This document shows positions 12,233 through 24,582 of a stretch of 64,000 nt of DNA, piece after piece. The translations under genes were made by a program, and so were the position numbers. Below the pieces are notes generated by a model. That model was not told the DNA's origin. It saw only the letters and a list, made by a program, of their open reading frames with translations, and did no database searches. Position 1 is the stretch's first letter. Every line of letters starts with the position of its first letter. Origin of the DNA: Penicillus capitatus (Eukaryota > Chlorophyta); assembly GCA_965649825.1 (NCBI GenBank), contig OZ287700.1, positions 558,001 to 622,000 on the forward strand, given 5' to 3'.

Positions 12233-15200
12233 ATGTCTTCGCGCGATCGCGTGCGTTTCTTGCCGCTCTGTGCGTCGAGTGCCGAAGACGCCTCGTGTTT
12301 TCTGCTGGAGATTGGCGACTGTCGTCTGCTTCTCGACTGCGGTTGGTCCGAGCCATATGACGTCGACCAGCTCGCTCTCCTCAAAGAGTAATGCATTGCC
12401 TTTTCGAAGGACGGTTGGTCAACAGTGTAACAGAGTGGCACCCTCTGTCCATGTGGTCCTGCTCTCTCATGCAGATCCTGCACACACGGCGGCGTTGCCC
12501 TATGCCGTCATGCATTTCGGCCTCAAAGCAACGCTGCTCTGCACCCATCCCATATCCAAGATGGGTCAGATGTTTCTCTACGATACCGTCATCTCCCACC
12601 AGGTCATTCATTCCATACAGACATCTCACACGTGTGAGATATGCTTGCCTAACAGGCGATGGAGAATTTTGATCAAATGAGTTTAGATGCAATAGATGGA
12701 GCTTTTTCGCAACTCGTTGTTCTTAAATACCACCAAGAATTTGCCGTCGAAGGTCAGAACCCGTGGGATGCATCGAGGGTGTTGATGTGACGTGTCTGTT
12801 GTATGATAGAGCATGGTTTAGTCATTTCTGCTCGAAATAGTGGCCGGACAGTGGGTGGTGCTGCATGGCTGATATCTAAAGATGTCCACAACATTGTCTA
12901 CACCATTGACTACAGTGACCAAAGAGACAAGCAAGCTTCTCATTGTCAAGTAGTGTTCGCTTTCCGTCTGAACTGTGCAATGTTTGTTGTGGGTATTAGA
13001 CATTTGAATGGCTTTCAATTTGCAGCATTTCAAAAACCGACTCTCCTCATCACCGATTCCAAACACATCGAACGGCCAGAGTCCAATCATGAAGAACGAA
13101 ATGCCGCTCTTCTATGTAAAGAGAGATCATCCCTGATCCTGACTGGATGGTGTGCTAACGACCGCGTGTCTGTTTGTAGGGACGGCCTTGCAGGCTGTGC
13201 GAAACGGAGGACGTGTTTTGATTCCGACAGACACGGCTGGTCGCGTCTTGGAACTCATCCTCCTCTTCGAAGAGTACTGGCTGAAGAACAAGTGCCTATG
13301 CAATCTGTCGTATAAGGGATCGACCTGCGATCGATGTGGCTGTAGGTTGGAGTTTCCATTGGTCTTTTTGGGTCCCGTTTCGTTCAGTACCGTCAGTTTC
13401 GCCAGTTGTCAGTTGGAATGGATGCAGTCGAGCATTACGGATGCGTTTGAGAGGGACAGAGACAACCCATTCGATTGCAGGTGGTATTCTCTTTCGCACG
13501 CTTTGCATCTCGCTCGCTCGCTCGATCCTATCTATCATGACATGAGATGGGATGGCTTGCAGCATCATGTAATGAACGGAGATCTTTTCCCACTTTGGAT
13601 ACCCTGTCTGTTCTTGCAGCGATCGAACGCGATACGTCGATGGCAGTCATCACGGATGGATGTGTTGAGAATAGGTGTCTGCGATTCTGCAACACGCGAG
13701 AAGACTATGAGAAGGTTGGCGAAGAACCCAAAGTCGTCCTGGCTTCTCACAGTTCCTTGCAAACCGGATTCGCCCGGCAATTGGCAATCGAGTGGATCGA
13801 GGACAAAAAGAACGGAATTCTGCTGACGACGCCACCCGAAGTGATCCATCTCTTGTATGGCATCGACATCGATCCTGATGCGTTGCGATCTCAGGCGGGA
13901 TCTTTGGCACATGTACTGCTGGAAAGAGCAGCGACCAAATCCACAGAAAAGATCGATGTGACCTTGTCCAGAAGGTATGATCGTCCCTCCACGGGCATCG
14001 GTCCATCCTCTGATGCATGGCTCTGTGTCCGAAGAGTCGCTCTGACAGGAGAAGAGCTCGAAGCGTATGAGGCAGAGAAAGAGAAGCAGCGAAATGCCGT
14101 CGTTTCTGATAACAATGGTCCGTTTGCCATGTGCTGCTCCCTTTGGACGATTCTCATGTCTATGTGTTCAGAGATGGACGTCGACGCGAGGAGCCAAGGA
14201 TCCTCACCATCTATGGACTTAAACGACGGCAACGGACAGGAAAAGCAGGGAGTCCATGGGCAAAACGCAGATACCTTGTCCAAATCCACCAGAATGGCCA
14301 AGCAACTCTCACGTACGCACACACATCGGTCGTCATCTCTATAGCATCCAGTCCCGCTCGATGGCAGTGGAGGCAGGGGAGCATCCATCGGAAACGAGAC
14401 ATTCTTACTTCAATGCCGTTCTGATCGATGGCTTCCATCTCCCCGAGGTGATCCTCTCCCTGTTCCGTTCGTTGCTGCCGCCGCGGCTTTGTTTTAGATG
14501 TCGGCGCATCCGCTCTTCCCTTCCGAGGAGATGGTTGTTCCCGAATGGTCTGTCTACGGCGAACACTTCGACGCTTCCAACCTCTTTCCTGCATTGCCCA
14601 ACCAAGGTCTGTCTTATTCTACCGTTCCTATCCCAGATCGCAGCCATGCTCTTCAGAAGAGCTGTCTATGCTCGGCAGTGCTCCGATGATGATGGAAGAG
14701 GAGGTGAAGGAATTGCCGACCAAGATCGTCACGGAACATCTCTCCCTCCATCCTCAGGCACACGTCGAACTCTTCGACCTATCTGGGAACACGAATAGGC
14801 ATTTTATGCAACACTTGCTTTCCTACATCCAACCCCGGACGCTGATCCTGGTCAACGGCTCCGACACAACGCACGATGCCTTCCGGCAGATTGCGACAGA
14901 GAGTTGCCCTCAGCTCAGATCTGCCGGACGCGTTCTGTGCCCCAAGAGAGGAGACAAGATCGAACTGGATGGCGATCTCAGCAGCTTCGAGATCGCTGTG
15001 AACAGAGATCTCATCAAGAAAGCCCACTGGCAACACCCAGGTCATCACATGCATCTCGCCTGGATCCAAGGCCAAATGCACCGGTCGGATCCTGCCAAAG
15101 TCCGACAGATACCCTCCCCATCCTCTCACATCTGTCTTTCCACGTAGGAAGAGTTTCAGCTCGAGCCAGTGGAGCAAGAGATGCACTCGACGGCAGAGAG

Positions 15201-15411
15201 TCTTTACGTTGGCGACTGTCGTCTGTCGCACATTCGAAATGCTCTTCGTGCCAAGCAGCTGGATACTGAGTTTGTTCAGGGATGTCTCATCTGCGAGAAG
15301 AATATTCGTATTCGACTGGACAGTACGCAGTCGCTTGTGATCGAAGGCCCCATTTCATTGACGTACTATCTCGTGCGTACGACGGTGGATGACATGTACA
15401 AGATCAAATAG
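12233..15411 (+). CDS. CPSF2: Cleavage and polyadenylation specificity factor subunit 2 (CPSF100)
   Basis: CPSF2 is the catalytically inactive metallo-beta-lactamase/beta-CASP partner of the CPSF73 endonuclease in pre-mRNA 3' end processing. Visible in order are 'LLLDCGWSEPYDVD', 'VVLLSHADPAHTAALPYAV', 'MGQMFLYD', 'GRTVGGAAW', 'PTLLITDS', 'NGGRVLIPTDTAGRVLEL', 'EPKVVLASHSSLQTGFAR', 'HPLFPSEEMVVPEWSVYGE' and the conserved C-terminal domain ending at 15411. The position equivalent to the catalytic HxHxDH reads HADPAH, as expected for the inactive subunit. About a dozen introns of roughly 45-70 nt are needed. The one at 12931-12999 must use a GC donor, because only that join gives the conserved 'RDKHLNGFQF' connection. 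Other frame-consistent joints are at about 13305-13354, 13569-13619 and 15107-15148. A linker at 14120-14400 is poorly conserved. Confidence 0.93.
12931..12999 (+). other. GC-AG intron in CPSF2
   Basis: The donor is AA|GCAAGC and the acceptor TATTAG|A. Splicing here is phase 2 and restores a conserved junction. The alternative GT donors inside (at 12945 and 12951) give either an immediate stop or loss of the conserved downstream frame. Confidence 0.7.
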
Positions 15412-15513
15412 AGTCGTCGCCATTGGCGTCGTCCATGTGTAAGGAATGCACCATCGAGGGAAGAGATCATCAAGTGTCGTACAGTTTTGCCTCGCGACGC
15501 CAACGACGGTGAC

Positions 15514-16537
15514 ATGAATGTCCCACCCTTGCCGATAACGCGTCGGATCACGAGCACGACGAACAAATACATCCGGCACTGTATGAAGCTGCGCACGACT
15601 AAGAAGCACAGAGACGAATGCCGAAGGTTGCTGCTCGTCGGAAAAGACATCATCGAAGAAGTCATCGGCAGGATCTCGCGACTGTTATGCCGATCCGCCC
15701 GTGACTGGGGTGTCTGTGCAGAATCGGGGAGAATGCTCAAGGCGCGGACGCTGTTTGTACGGGAGGATCTGCACTTGGAAGGCGATCTGGGTTTCGCAGA
15801 ACGTGTGTATACGACAACAGAGGAAGTCATCGCGAAGCTGTCGGGAGTCAAAAACTCAGAAAACCTAGCGGTGGGTCCACGATGCATTCCAACCCTGCCT
15901 CTGTGGAGTGATGTGACGTCAAGGCCGTAGCAGAATTCGATATTCCGCAGCCTCCGAAGGACTGGACGTCACATCGCGTCGTGGCCATGGATGGCATTCA
16001 AGTCGGCCAGAGAACAGTCCTTTGGTTCTCATTCTATGTTTTAGGATCCTGGCAATTTTGGGACGTTGCTGAGAACATGTGTCTCTTTGGGATGGGGACC
16101 CGTTCTGCTTTTGCCGAATTGCTGTGATCCCTATAACGACAAGGTCCTCAGATCGGCACGCGGTGCAACCTTTAAACTCGCTCTGTATCCTGTTGACTAT
16201 GGAAATTTCCGTTCTCTGCTCGAGACGAAAAACCTGATCGCCATCGGATCGACCGTGCACGAGAACGGTGAGCAGTGCCTTTGTCTGATCCCATGTACGT
16301 TGTCTTTCAGGTGCACGACTGCAAGACGTCGCAAAGGACTTGGCGGAGAGAAACGTAAGCGTGTGTCTGGTCCTTGGCAGCGAGGGTCAAGGATTACGTG
16401 ACGAAGTGCTGGAGATGTGTGAAAGATTTGTCACCATTCCGCAATCGCCTATGATGGAATCTTTGAATGTCTCTGTGGCAGGAGGGATACTCATGTATGC
16501 ACTCAACACGTCACTTCATGCAACCACACCGCCATGA
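15514..16537 (+). CDS. SpoU/TrmH-family RNA 2'-O-methyltransferase
   Basis: This is a SPOUT-class methyltransferase that would methylate a ribose in rRNA or tRNA, probably organellar. An N-terminal substrate-binding segment runs from the ATG at 15514. The catalytic domain shows motif 1 'NFGTLLRTC', motif 2 'LVLGSEGQGL' and motif 3 'PMMESLNVSVAGGILMY', with the knot-forming Asn-Val-Ser. Introns at about 15870-15922, 16001-16044 and 16267-16309 are in phase (donors GTGGGT, GTCGGC and GTGAGC). A stretch near 15660-15720 may hold one more. It lies 102 bp downstream of CPSF2 on the same strand and converges on SNU23. Which RNA it modifies (MRM1-, MRM3- or TrmH-type) cannot be decided by eye. Confidence 0.85.
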
Positions 16538-16634
16538 TTCCCAATCAATAGCTTCTCCTTCCCCAAAGCAGACAGAATGCACGATTCGTGGATACACACA
16601 CCTCAAAAGATCTCTCCACCGAGAGGTACAGATA

Positions 16635-17614
16635 TCAACTGCCTTTCGTCGTTCCGAATCCAGAGAACCCCATCAACGCTGCCGCTTCTAAATCCAGACC
16701 GGTATCTGAAGACTCCTGGAGACGTGACAGGTGAGAGGGCGTTGGTATGGTTATGCGTGTGCCAGACTTGTTCTTTTGGATTTTTCTTGTCTTTGTTTAG
16801 AGGTTCTTGCTCTTTGGAAACGTCTTCTTCGGGGAGGTCCTCTTTTCGATACTCGATCTGTGTTCCCCCTTCGGCGTTCTTTCGGAGTCTCTGCAGATTC
16901 TTGTTCCTCTTGTGCTTCTCGAGTCGCGACTTCACCTGTGAGCGTGTGACTGTCACATCACATCATTCATTTGAAACATCTGACCTGATCGACAGTGGAG
17001 CGTTCAACCCGCATCGACATCCCAAGTGCCCTATTGTGCCATTTGCCATTGATGTGATCCAAATACGACATCGAATCGTGCAGCACAACATCACAGATGC
17101 TGCAGTAATACCCAGCCTAAACACCAAACCTATGAGATGCCATATATCACGGACGGACTGTCTCTGCTGACTTGTTGATTGAGTGGCGTGTTCAGTGTGA
17201 TCACTTGGGTCTTGCCAATACGTGCCCCCAAATCGAGCTGATGTTCACGCGGTTTCAGATGTGACCGTTGCAGAATCAATCCCTGATGCAATGGATCCTT
17301 CTCTAAACAGCAACAGTTTCGAACAGAAGGATGTCATCAGCTCAGTCCACTGCCGTTGCTTACCGAGACGTCTTCGTCTCTTCGCCTCCATTGGACTCTC
17401 ATGGTCGCGTTTCTCCTGTGTGGATACATGTTTTTGGTAAAGAAGCAGCAGCGTTGTGTTCTGTTGCACCTTCTCGGCTTTTTCGGCAGCTTTCTGACCG
17501 TATTGGCTGCGGTCCCACGTTCGACGATTTGCATTGTCGACGCCAGCAGCCTGAGAAAACCAAAACGGCACATCTGTGTCTCTCGTCGCGATTTCAAAGC
17601 CTTACTCGTTTCAT
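16635..17614 (-). CDS. SNU23: U4/U6.U5 tri-snRNP zinc-finger protein SNU23 (ZMAT2)
   Basis: SNU23 is a matrin-type zinc-finger protein of the spliceosomal B complex. Exon 1 is only three codons from the ATG at 17614 and ends at a GTAAGG donor. The following exons encode the 'RRTWDRSQYGQKAAEKAEK' N-terminal region, 'RIGKTQVITLNTPLNQQ', and the zinc finger 'GYYCSICDVVLHDSMSYLDH' with its His partner in 'INGKWHNRALGMSMRVER'. The C-terminus ends with the diagnostic 'MGFSGFGTTKG' and stops at 16635. Six short introns keep phase (e.g. GTAAGC...TTTAG at about 17303-17363). Everything expected for the family is present, at normal length. The last intron changes frame, which explains why a continuous reading looks unrelated to any family. 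Confidence 0.92.
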
Positions 17615-18031
17615 GACGACAAAACAAGATGTTGAATTAATTACTGAATCGACAAATGCAACAGCGTACGCGTGCGATCAACGCAATTGCACGGCCTCGC
17701 CTGCTAGACATTCCATCTCTCTACGTCAGCCGGCAGCTCTGCTCCAAAACCTCATCAAACGCAGCAAAACGACAACACGATGCCGTCTCGATGCACTCTG
17801 TCCCTGTCTACGCCGTCACCAGGGACCGGCATCAAGATCTCTTTTTCTTTCTGACCACAGTAGGCGTGGCAGTGACATGACAGTCCTCTCTCGTACAAGG
17901 TGTACGTGAGGGAGACGACGTAGAGGGAGTGGTCAGTACAGCTTGTGTGTTGGCTTTGCTGTCAGACGTGACTTGTCGATCGTCTGTTCGTTCGTTGTTC
18001 GCATCTGCTTCTTCTGCTGTGCTGTCGTATT
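17615..18031. other. Divergent intergenic region (417 bp)
   Basis: This spacer lies between the start codons of SNU23 (-) and the WD40-TRP gene (+). Short open frames occur on both strands, but none has a good start, splice sites or a recognisable motif. It presumably holds both promoters. Confidence 0.4.
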
Positions 18032-21000
18032 ATGTCGGAAGACGGTATAGACATTCCTTTGTTAGGCAACGATCTCGAACGGTCGCTTGGATATTTCGAA
18101 AGAGACATTTTCGAACCGACGAAGAGCGAGACGGAACGTAAGGACCACCTCCCTCCACACGATGCGTGCTGCCGAATTTTAAATGACCGTGCCGTCAACG
18201 CCTGCCCACGCGAAAACATAAATGCCGCGTCCGCTCTCGCCCCCAACCTTGGCACGTAGAGATGCTCGACAGTTTCTGCCGTCGCGGCGTTTTTTTCGCA
18301 TGACCCATCAACGCATCATGTCTCTTGTCTGCTTGTCCACCACCGTTTTCGGTTTCTAGATCGAATTGTGTCCTTCTACGACGACTATGACGAGCTCAAC
18401 GGTGTTCCGACGCGTGTCCTTCGACCATCCACCGAAAACACTCGATTCAGCTGCCACGCATTCACACGGGATGCCTCTCTCATGGTGACCGGAGAGACGA
18501 ACGGTGTCATTCGGTGCGTCCCTTACACCTTCCCACTGCTGACTGAGATGTCATTGTGTTTAGAGTATGGAATGCACGAGACTACAGTCTACGTGCCGAA
18601 GCCCGTGGCCACTTTGAAGCTGCAATCGAGTGCATTACATTCGCTCGCGGTCGACATGACGTTATCCGCGCCTTAGATGTCCAAGGACATCTGCGTGAGT
18701 TCCGCATTGGTGCCGATCTGCCAGGCGTCTCTTCCAACGCCGCCGATTCTCCGCCGATGTCGTCGATCGAGATCGGAAACGACATCGACGTACGTTTCAC
18801 CCTTGAAGCCGGTCGACGTCATGCGAAAATGAATCGGTTCTCAGAAAGTGGCAATACACTCCTGTGTGCGGCATGGAACACGGAAACGAAAAATCGCGTC
18901 CACGTTTTTAGAATACATTCCTCGGGGGTGACCCGCTTCGATCCCGAGATCGAATCGTCCGATTTCAGCATTGCCCTTCTCTCTGCGAACGGAACGAGCT
19001 TGATTGTCTGTTGCATCGATCGCGACACTTTCGAAGAGGGAGCCGTGGAGGACGAATGGATGCTGTCCAAAAAATGCCAGCTCTATGTTTGGCCGAAGAT
19101 AGACTTCGATACATCGGGCACCGGAGGATACAAAATCGAAGGCCTCTACGCATCGTGGGGTTTAGATGGGGAGTATCTCATTGTCTACACACCAGCCGAG
19201 GATGGCGAAATGAACAAACGCACGATCGGATTCGAAATCACTGTATACAAGACCACCAAAATTCGCAGAAACGGCTTACGTTCATGTCTCGGCAAAATTC
19301 GGCTGGAGAGCGAACTGAACGACATCCGAGCCCAAGTCATCAGACCGCGAGCGCAGGATGAGCACCTCTGTGTTCTTGTTTACGCCATCAGCACATCTGG
19401 AAGGAGACGATTGCTGCTCTGGGATGTGACGGATAACGAAGTGCTGAGAGAGGTCGCTGTGGAGATGCCGCTGTCAGAGAACATCGATATCGATCAATGG
19501 AGATTCCGAGGAGTGCCATCCTCTGAAATCTTCGAATGCGGCTGCTATGCCACCTCTCCCGAAACGTACTTCTGTCGGATCATGGAAGATCAGTATCCGA
19601 AGTTTGACATTTCGCCAGATGGCTTCTGGGCAAGCGTCTATTCGTGCAAGGAGCAGTCGTTCGCTCTCGTTTCGATGAGATCCGAGACAACGGCGTGGAA
19701 TTTTGCCCTGCCGAAAGAGTGGGGAATGCATCCTTTCCAGATGTGGAACCAAATGCGATTTGATCCATCTGGAAAGCATTTTCTGGTATTCGGCGACAGC
19801 GCCATTCTGGCCTGTGCTCCTTCCTTCCTTCCGGAGAACAGTTTGAAGAGCGAGACGTGGACATGGGAACGGCCCAAGGCATCGCGTGCCTGGCAAAACC
19901 AAGATAACCCACTGGCAATGCTTCAGTTCAATGACAAAACCCGAAAAACGGCGTCAGATGTGTTCTATGGTCTCTCCAGCGAAGCCTTGGCCGATATACT
20001 ATCCGCCAATACGGCCATCGAGATGCAAGGGATAGAACCCCTCGAGTCGATCCTCAGAAGGTATCCTGGTAGTCGACACGTCGTGGATGCGATGCTCTCT
20101 GCCGACGGACGATACTTGGCGTTTATTCTCAACGTCAAAGGCCGAGGAAATGTGGTCCATTCGTGCGATCTGGCCAAGGTGTTTGACCAATCGAACGAAG
20201 GTCCGGCTCCACCCTATTCCATGCCCGACAAAGAATTCGCTCCAGCTCGAGTGCTCTTGTATGAGAACGCTGTTCGTCCAATGGACGCGATGGTCCTGAT
20301 GCCTCGCGGGTACAAACCGGTTGTTGTCTTCTGCAACATCGAGACGTTGGCAACGACGAAGATGGAACTGCCATTGCAGAAGTGTATGAGAATCTCTCAG
20401 GCAGCAGATCGCAGAACACTGCTGATACTGGACACGCATTCTGTCTGCGTCTTTGATTTGCCACAGCGAGAAGTCCTGCGCACGATCGAGTATGCAGCAG
20501 ATGTGAGTAAACTGATTCGCCTCGCGGGAAAATCGAGAAAGTGGAGACGCGCTAAGAACACCTACCGTGACAAAAACGCCGAACGGCGCATATCAGATGA
20601 TGGCGAGGCAGTCTTGTTAGCATGGGATGCAAAGAACGACAAAGGTGTGATCGTCACACCTGAGATGGATCAGAGCACATGCGAAGCAGCTATCGAAGCA
20701 TCGGAGAACACATTGTCCGATTTCTGCGTACTGGCACGAAATGGAAAGCACGTGACGTACATCGATTGCGAAGGTTTCTCCAACAGCGACGTGAAAATCG
20801 GAATCTACAGTCTAAAACGTATCCCCATAGCCTCATGTCATCCATTTGTCACTCTTTTGCTTGTGCAGGGGAAAGAGTAATGTATCGAGTGGACGTCACA
20901 CCAGACATCGAGTGTGAACAGGTGTCGGGTGAAACGCGTGATACAGCGCTGTCTCACTTGTTTCATGGACTGTCCAACTGCGGAACGGAGCTCATTTTGG

Positions 21001-23441
21001 CCAGGACGGCTGTGGATGCCGAAAGGTCTCTTGATGACGATGCCATCGAGACAGCCAACATCTACACCAGCATAGAATGCCTGCCTGGATACAAGCAACT
21101 CGTTTCGAGAGGTCCCAGTCACACCGAACGCAGAATTGAAGAGTACGTTCGTCTTAAGCTAAGGTCGTGGATGCACCTATGTGTTGCCTTTAGGGCATTC
21201 AAGCGATTCGGCTCATGCGTTTTCAATTCTCCAGACGCCAGTGGGATGACCATCCTTCAACAGGCTTTCGTGAAATCGCACGCCGAAGTCGTGGATTTCA
21301 TTGTCGCTTTAGCAAAGGAGCACAACTTTCCGTTGTCTATGGAATTTTTCCCCCGTGACAAGCCATCTGGCAATCTTCTTCAGAATGCCCTGGAGAGAAG
21401 ATCAACAAACGATGTGCAAGAGGCCTTCATGATGCTGACATCCAATGTGGTTCCTTTTGGCAGCGCGGCCCACATCGTGAAGCATTCCTTCAAGGATCTC
21501 CTTGCAGAGCATCGACATCTCGTCGAACATGCGTTGTCAAACAATCTCTTGAGTCGGGAAATGTGCCAGCTGAAGGTCCATGTCAATTTCCTCACGGCTC
21601 GATCCTCCCATGACGCTTCGGATCACATTCAAACGTCCGATACCGTTTTGGAATGGACACAGAATTCGGATGCGGAGATTCTCGCCAGTACTTGGCGACA
21701 GCGGAATAGAAGTCTGATCGCCGGCATGGAAAAATCTGGTGACGTTTCGCAGTCGGCTGCCAAACTGAGATTCGTTTGCATCCAGGATGCATCCAGATTC
21801 GGCATGCAAGGAATTCTGCGCCATTTATTGATGCACGATGTGCCAGAATACTTCTTCACGTATCCCGCCGTGGCTGCTTTGATTCAGTTCAAGTGGCACA
21901 ATCTATGGCGGCATGAGATTATGAAAGATTTTCTCTCCTATGCGGTGAACATGACGTTCCTTGTCATCTACATGTTGCTTCTCGCTGCCAAAAACGGAGA
22001 TGGTTTCGCTCGTACGTTATCGGCAACATCCATAATTGCACATATTTTGCTCTCGATTATGTTTGTCATGGGCCTCAATAAACTGTTTGACGAAATCTAT
22101 CAGTTTCAGTCCTTCATCCAGGACGGAATTCAGACATTTGGCACGTGGAAATGGGGCGTCCGGTATTACTTCAAATCTATGTGGAATTCTCTCGATTTTG
22201 CCACTTGTGCGTTGATTTTGGGACCGATTCCCCTTTTCCATATATTGAGTGTGGTGGCCGAGACATCGAAATTTAGAACGGCTCTTTCTGTGACAGTTGC
22301 ACTACAGGCAATTCTGATGTCCATCAAAGTACGCCGCATTTTCCAACGCTGTGTAGAGACTGGTCGCATCTTCTGTTTCTCAGGCTTGGTACTTTGCACA
22401 GTCCTTCCGCCGAACAGGAGCTCTCGTCTCCATGATTACCAACATCTATGTGGACTGTCTGCCTTTTCTCTCATTGGCTGTGATCATTCTTCTCGGCTAT
22501 GGTCTAGCGTTGCATGTACTGCTCCATGATAGTCATGCAGAGACGATAGATGGTGAAATACGGCGCTTTTCTCACGGCAATATCCTGAAAAGCATCTTGA
22601 CGCTGTTCTATGCCGTACTTGGAGAGTTCGAACCGGAGGTATATCGATCGCAGCATGCAGCTGAGCGTTGCATTCCTTTCTCTCTGCGTGTAGTTGTATC
22701 ACCCGGGCAGCGGTTTTCGTGTGTTGATCACATTGACGTTTGTCACGTTCATGATCACAGAGATGATTGTGTTCCTCAATCTCTTGATTGCGCTGATGGG
22801 AGATACGTTTGATCGGATAAAGAACTCAGAAGAGGCACAGGTGCTGTTCGGTCGAGCTCAGATCATGGACGCATGTGAAGCTTCCCTGCGCGTCGGACCA
22901 CGCTTGGCACTCGAGTAAGGCCGTAAAGGAGTCCCCCTCTCTTGAGTCATCTCTGTCATGTCTAGGAAGAAAGCGATCAACAAGTACATCCACATAGTGG
23001 AAGGGGCGGAAGACGATAAAATAGACAGAGATCCAACGCACAGATGGATGGGCAAAATGAAGGAGTTCGAGAAAACGATCCGGTAAGAGAAAACACATCG
23101 CCGTTCACCATTCTCACATCGACACGATCTCCGCCCATGTTGTTTTTAGTGACCACGTGGCCAGAGTCGTTCAGACCGTCACTGCTCAAGGACAAAGACG
23201 GGAGGAAAATCTCAGTACGTGGTTAGAGACGAGAGCAGCGGAACGCGAGAGGCAACTGGTGCAACGCGTCGCAAACATGACAGAGAGTGAAGAAAGCCGT
23301 TCAGCGAATTTGGGCGCCAAAGTCACGGAGCTTGCCAAAGAGACGGAACGCTTAGGATCTGCGATGACCGAATTCAAGCAAGAGACCGCTCAACAGTTCG
23401 ATCGGCTTGCCTCTCTCCTAGAGAACTTGCGCAAGGAATGA
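18032..23441 (+). CDS. WD40-domain TRP-type cation channel
   Basis: The ATG at 18032 opens a short first exon, then a 222-nt intron (18138-18359). Residues ~20-750 are beta-rich with weak WD40-type repeats ('GETNGVIRVWNARDYS', 'GNTLLCAAWN'). An ankyrin-like segment (21240-21600) links to the channel. Transmembrane stretches lie at about 21935-21990, 22015-22080, 22185-22250, 22290-22330 and 22430-22520 ('PFLSLAVIILLGYGLAL'). A pore-like 'LTLFYAVLGEFEPE' is at 22595-22635, and an S6 plus TRP-like helix ('VFLNLLIALMGDTFDRI') near 22765-22820. After 23040 a coiled coil of about 130 residues ends at 23441. Introns at about 20822-20869, 22330-22385, 22640-22693, 22916-22969 and 23083-23149 are in phase. 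It is probably a Ca2+-permeable sensory channel assembled through the C-terminal coiled coil; gating is unknown. Confidence 0.82.
18138..18359 (+). other. Long first intron of the WD40-TRP gene
   Basis: The 222-nt GTAAGG...TTTCTAG intron is about four times the usual size in this window. It joins phase 1 to the exon starting ATCGAATTG. An internal AG at 18259 would be an alternative acceptor. Confidence 0.6.
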
Positions 23442-23924
23442 ATCTGGAAAGAGTGGTCTGTTAGACATTCCCATTTTTTATGTTACCAAGCTTGGGAAGG
23501 AGACAACACGCCATTCGGTGGAGTTTCATCCGTTGACAGACGAAAGGTGATGCAGATGGAACGAGGAGGCGACATTTTTTGCCGATTTCGATTCGGCTTC
23601 CTTGTCTATATCAATCAATCTCAAGTGCGTCATCAACAAACCAGACGACAAGCGTTTTGTATGAGCTCCTCGTGGAGGACATGATCGAGCGTGGCATCGT
23701 TTTGTGCAGAGATCTTTCCATCTTTGTACTTTGGCTGTTTTTCGAATTCAACGTCATCCATTTCACCGCGGCCATTGATGCCTAAGCAAGACAACGGTGC
23801 TGTTGCTGTTTGGAACCTCCTCTGTCTGGCAATGTGGATTCCCTATAACTTTTTTATTTGTCCCGTGGGGGGTGTTGCACGAAATGAGATCGTTTGTCTT
23901 TTAAAGTGTCGTGTCAGCAGGTCG
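23442..23924. other. Intergenic, no supported gene (483 bp)
   Basis: This stretch lies downstream of the TRP stop and upstream of the secreted-protein ATG. Plus-strand open frames here lack conserved features or splice support. Presumed 3' UTR and promoter. Confidence 0.4.
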
Positions 23925-24582
23925 ATGTTCAATGTATTCAATAATGCACAAAGACGCGGTCGCCATCGTATTCGAATCGCCGCCATCATGATGCTCTTCT
24001 CCATCGGCGATTCCGTCGCCGCATGGAATAAGGAAGAAACGACGGGCCTGTCGAATTCCTGCTCGAGTCTAGACACCGTTGACACTGCCGTGACAAAATA
24101 CAACCCAACGCCAGGTCAGCTTTTTTGAACGCATAGCATCGAAAGAGAACTGAGTACAGCAACGGGATCGATTGGCGTCTTTCGTGTCCCGCCGAACAAC
24201 TATCCATGCTATAACGATCAAGAGAAGTACATACCGATCGTTCAGGCAGACGGCGGACAGTTCTCCGGTACCTACGAGTCGAACGCTTCCCGTGCACTGA
24301 AGATTCCGTCCCGGTACAGAATGGGGAACCAGTATATCAACTGACTGCATAACAGGCCGAAAAGAGTAGGGCCGAAGCATTCGAGTGCGGAACACTACGC
24401 GGTAACCTTAGAGACATTGCCTCCATTTTGATTGTCAGATCTTGCTGTGCGCCAAGGCAAGTTGCGTCGATGCGAGAGAAAAGTGCAGTGAAGAGTCGGC
24501 GATCGACTTGGCCGTCGTGAGTGAAGTGGTCAGGCGTTGCCCTTCCTCGAGTATCTCGGCGCACTGCTATGACGTAGCATGA
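23925..24582 (+). CDS. Small secreted cysteine-rich protein, unknown
   Basis: I do not recognise this protein. From the ATG at 23925, a basic start (with 'QRRGRHRIR') precedes a hydrophobic stretch 'IAAIMMLFSIGDSVAA', a plausible signal peptide with cleavage near Ala-Ala|Trp. The mature part would be about 150 residues with spaced cysteines ('SNSCSS', 'YPCYND', 'LLCAKASC', 'REKCSEES', 'RRCPSS', 'AHCYD'), suggesting disulphides. Three introns keep frame: GTCAGC...ACAG (about 24114-24157), GTACAG...AACAG (24314-24355) and GTAACC...TCAG (about 24402-24438, 37 nt). Without the second intron the frame stops at 24344, so a shorter product is possible. It could be a cell-wall or extracellular-matrix protein. 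Confidence 0.5.

Noticed and set aside
16577-17170. 197-codon plus-strand open frame
   Set aside because: Antisense to SNU23 exons, whose spliced product matches the family end to end.
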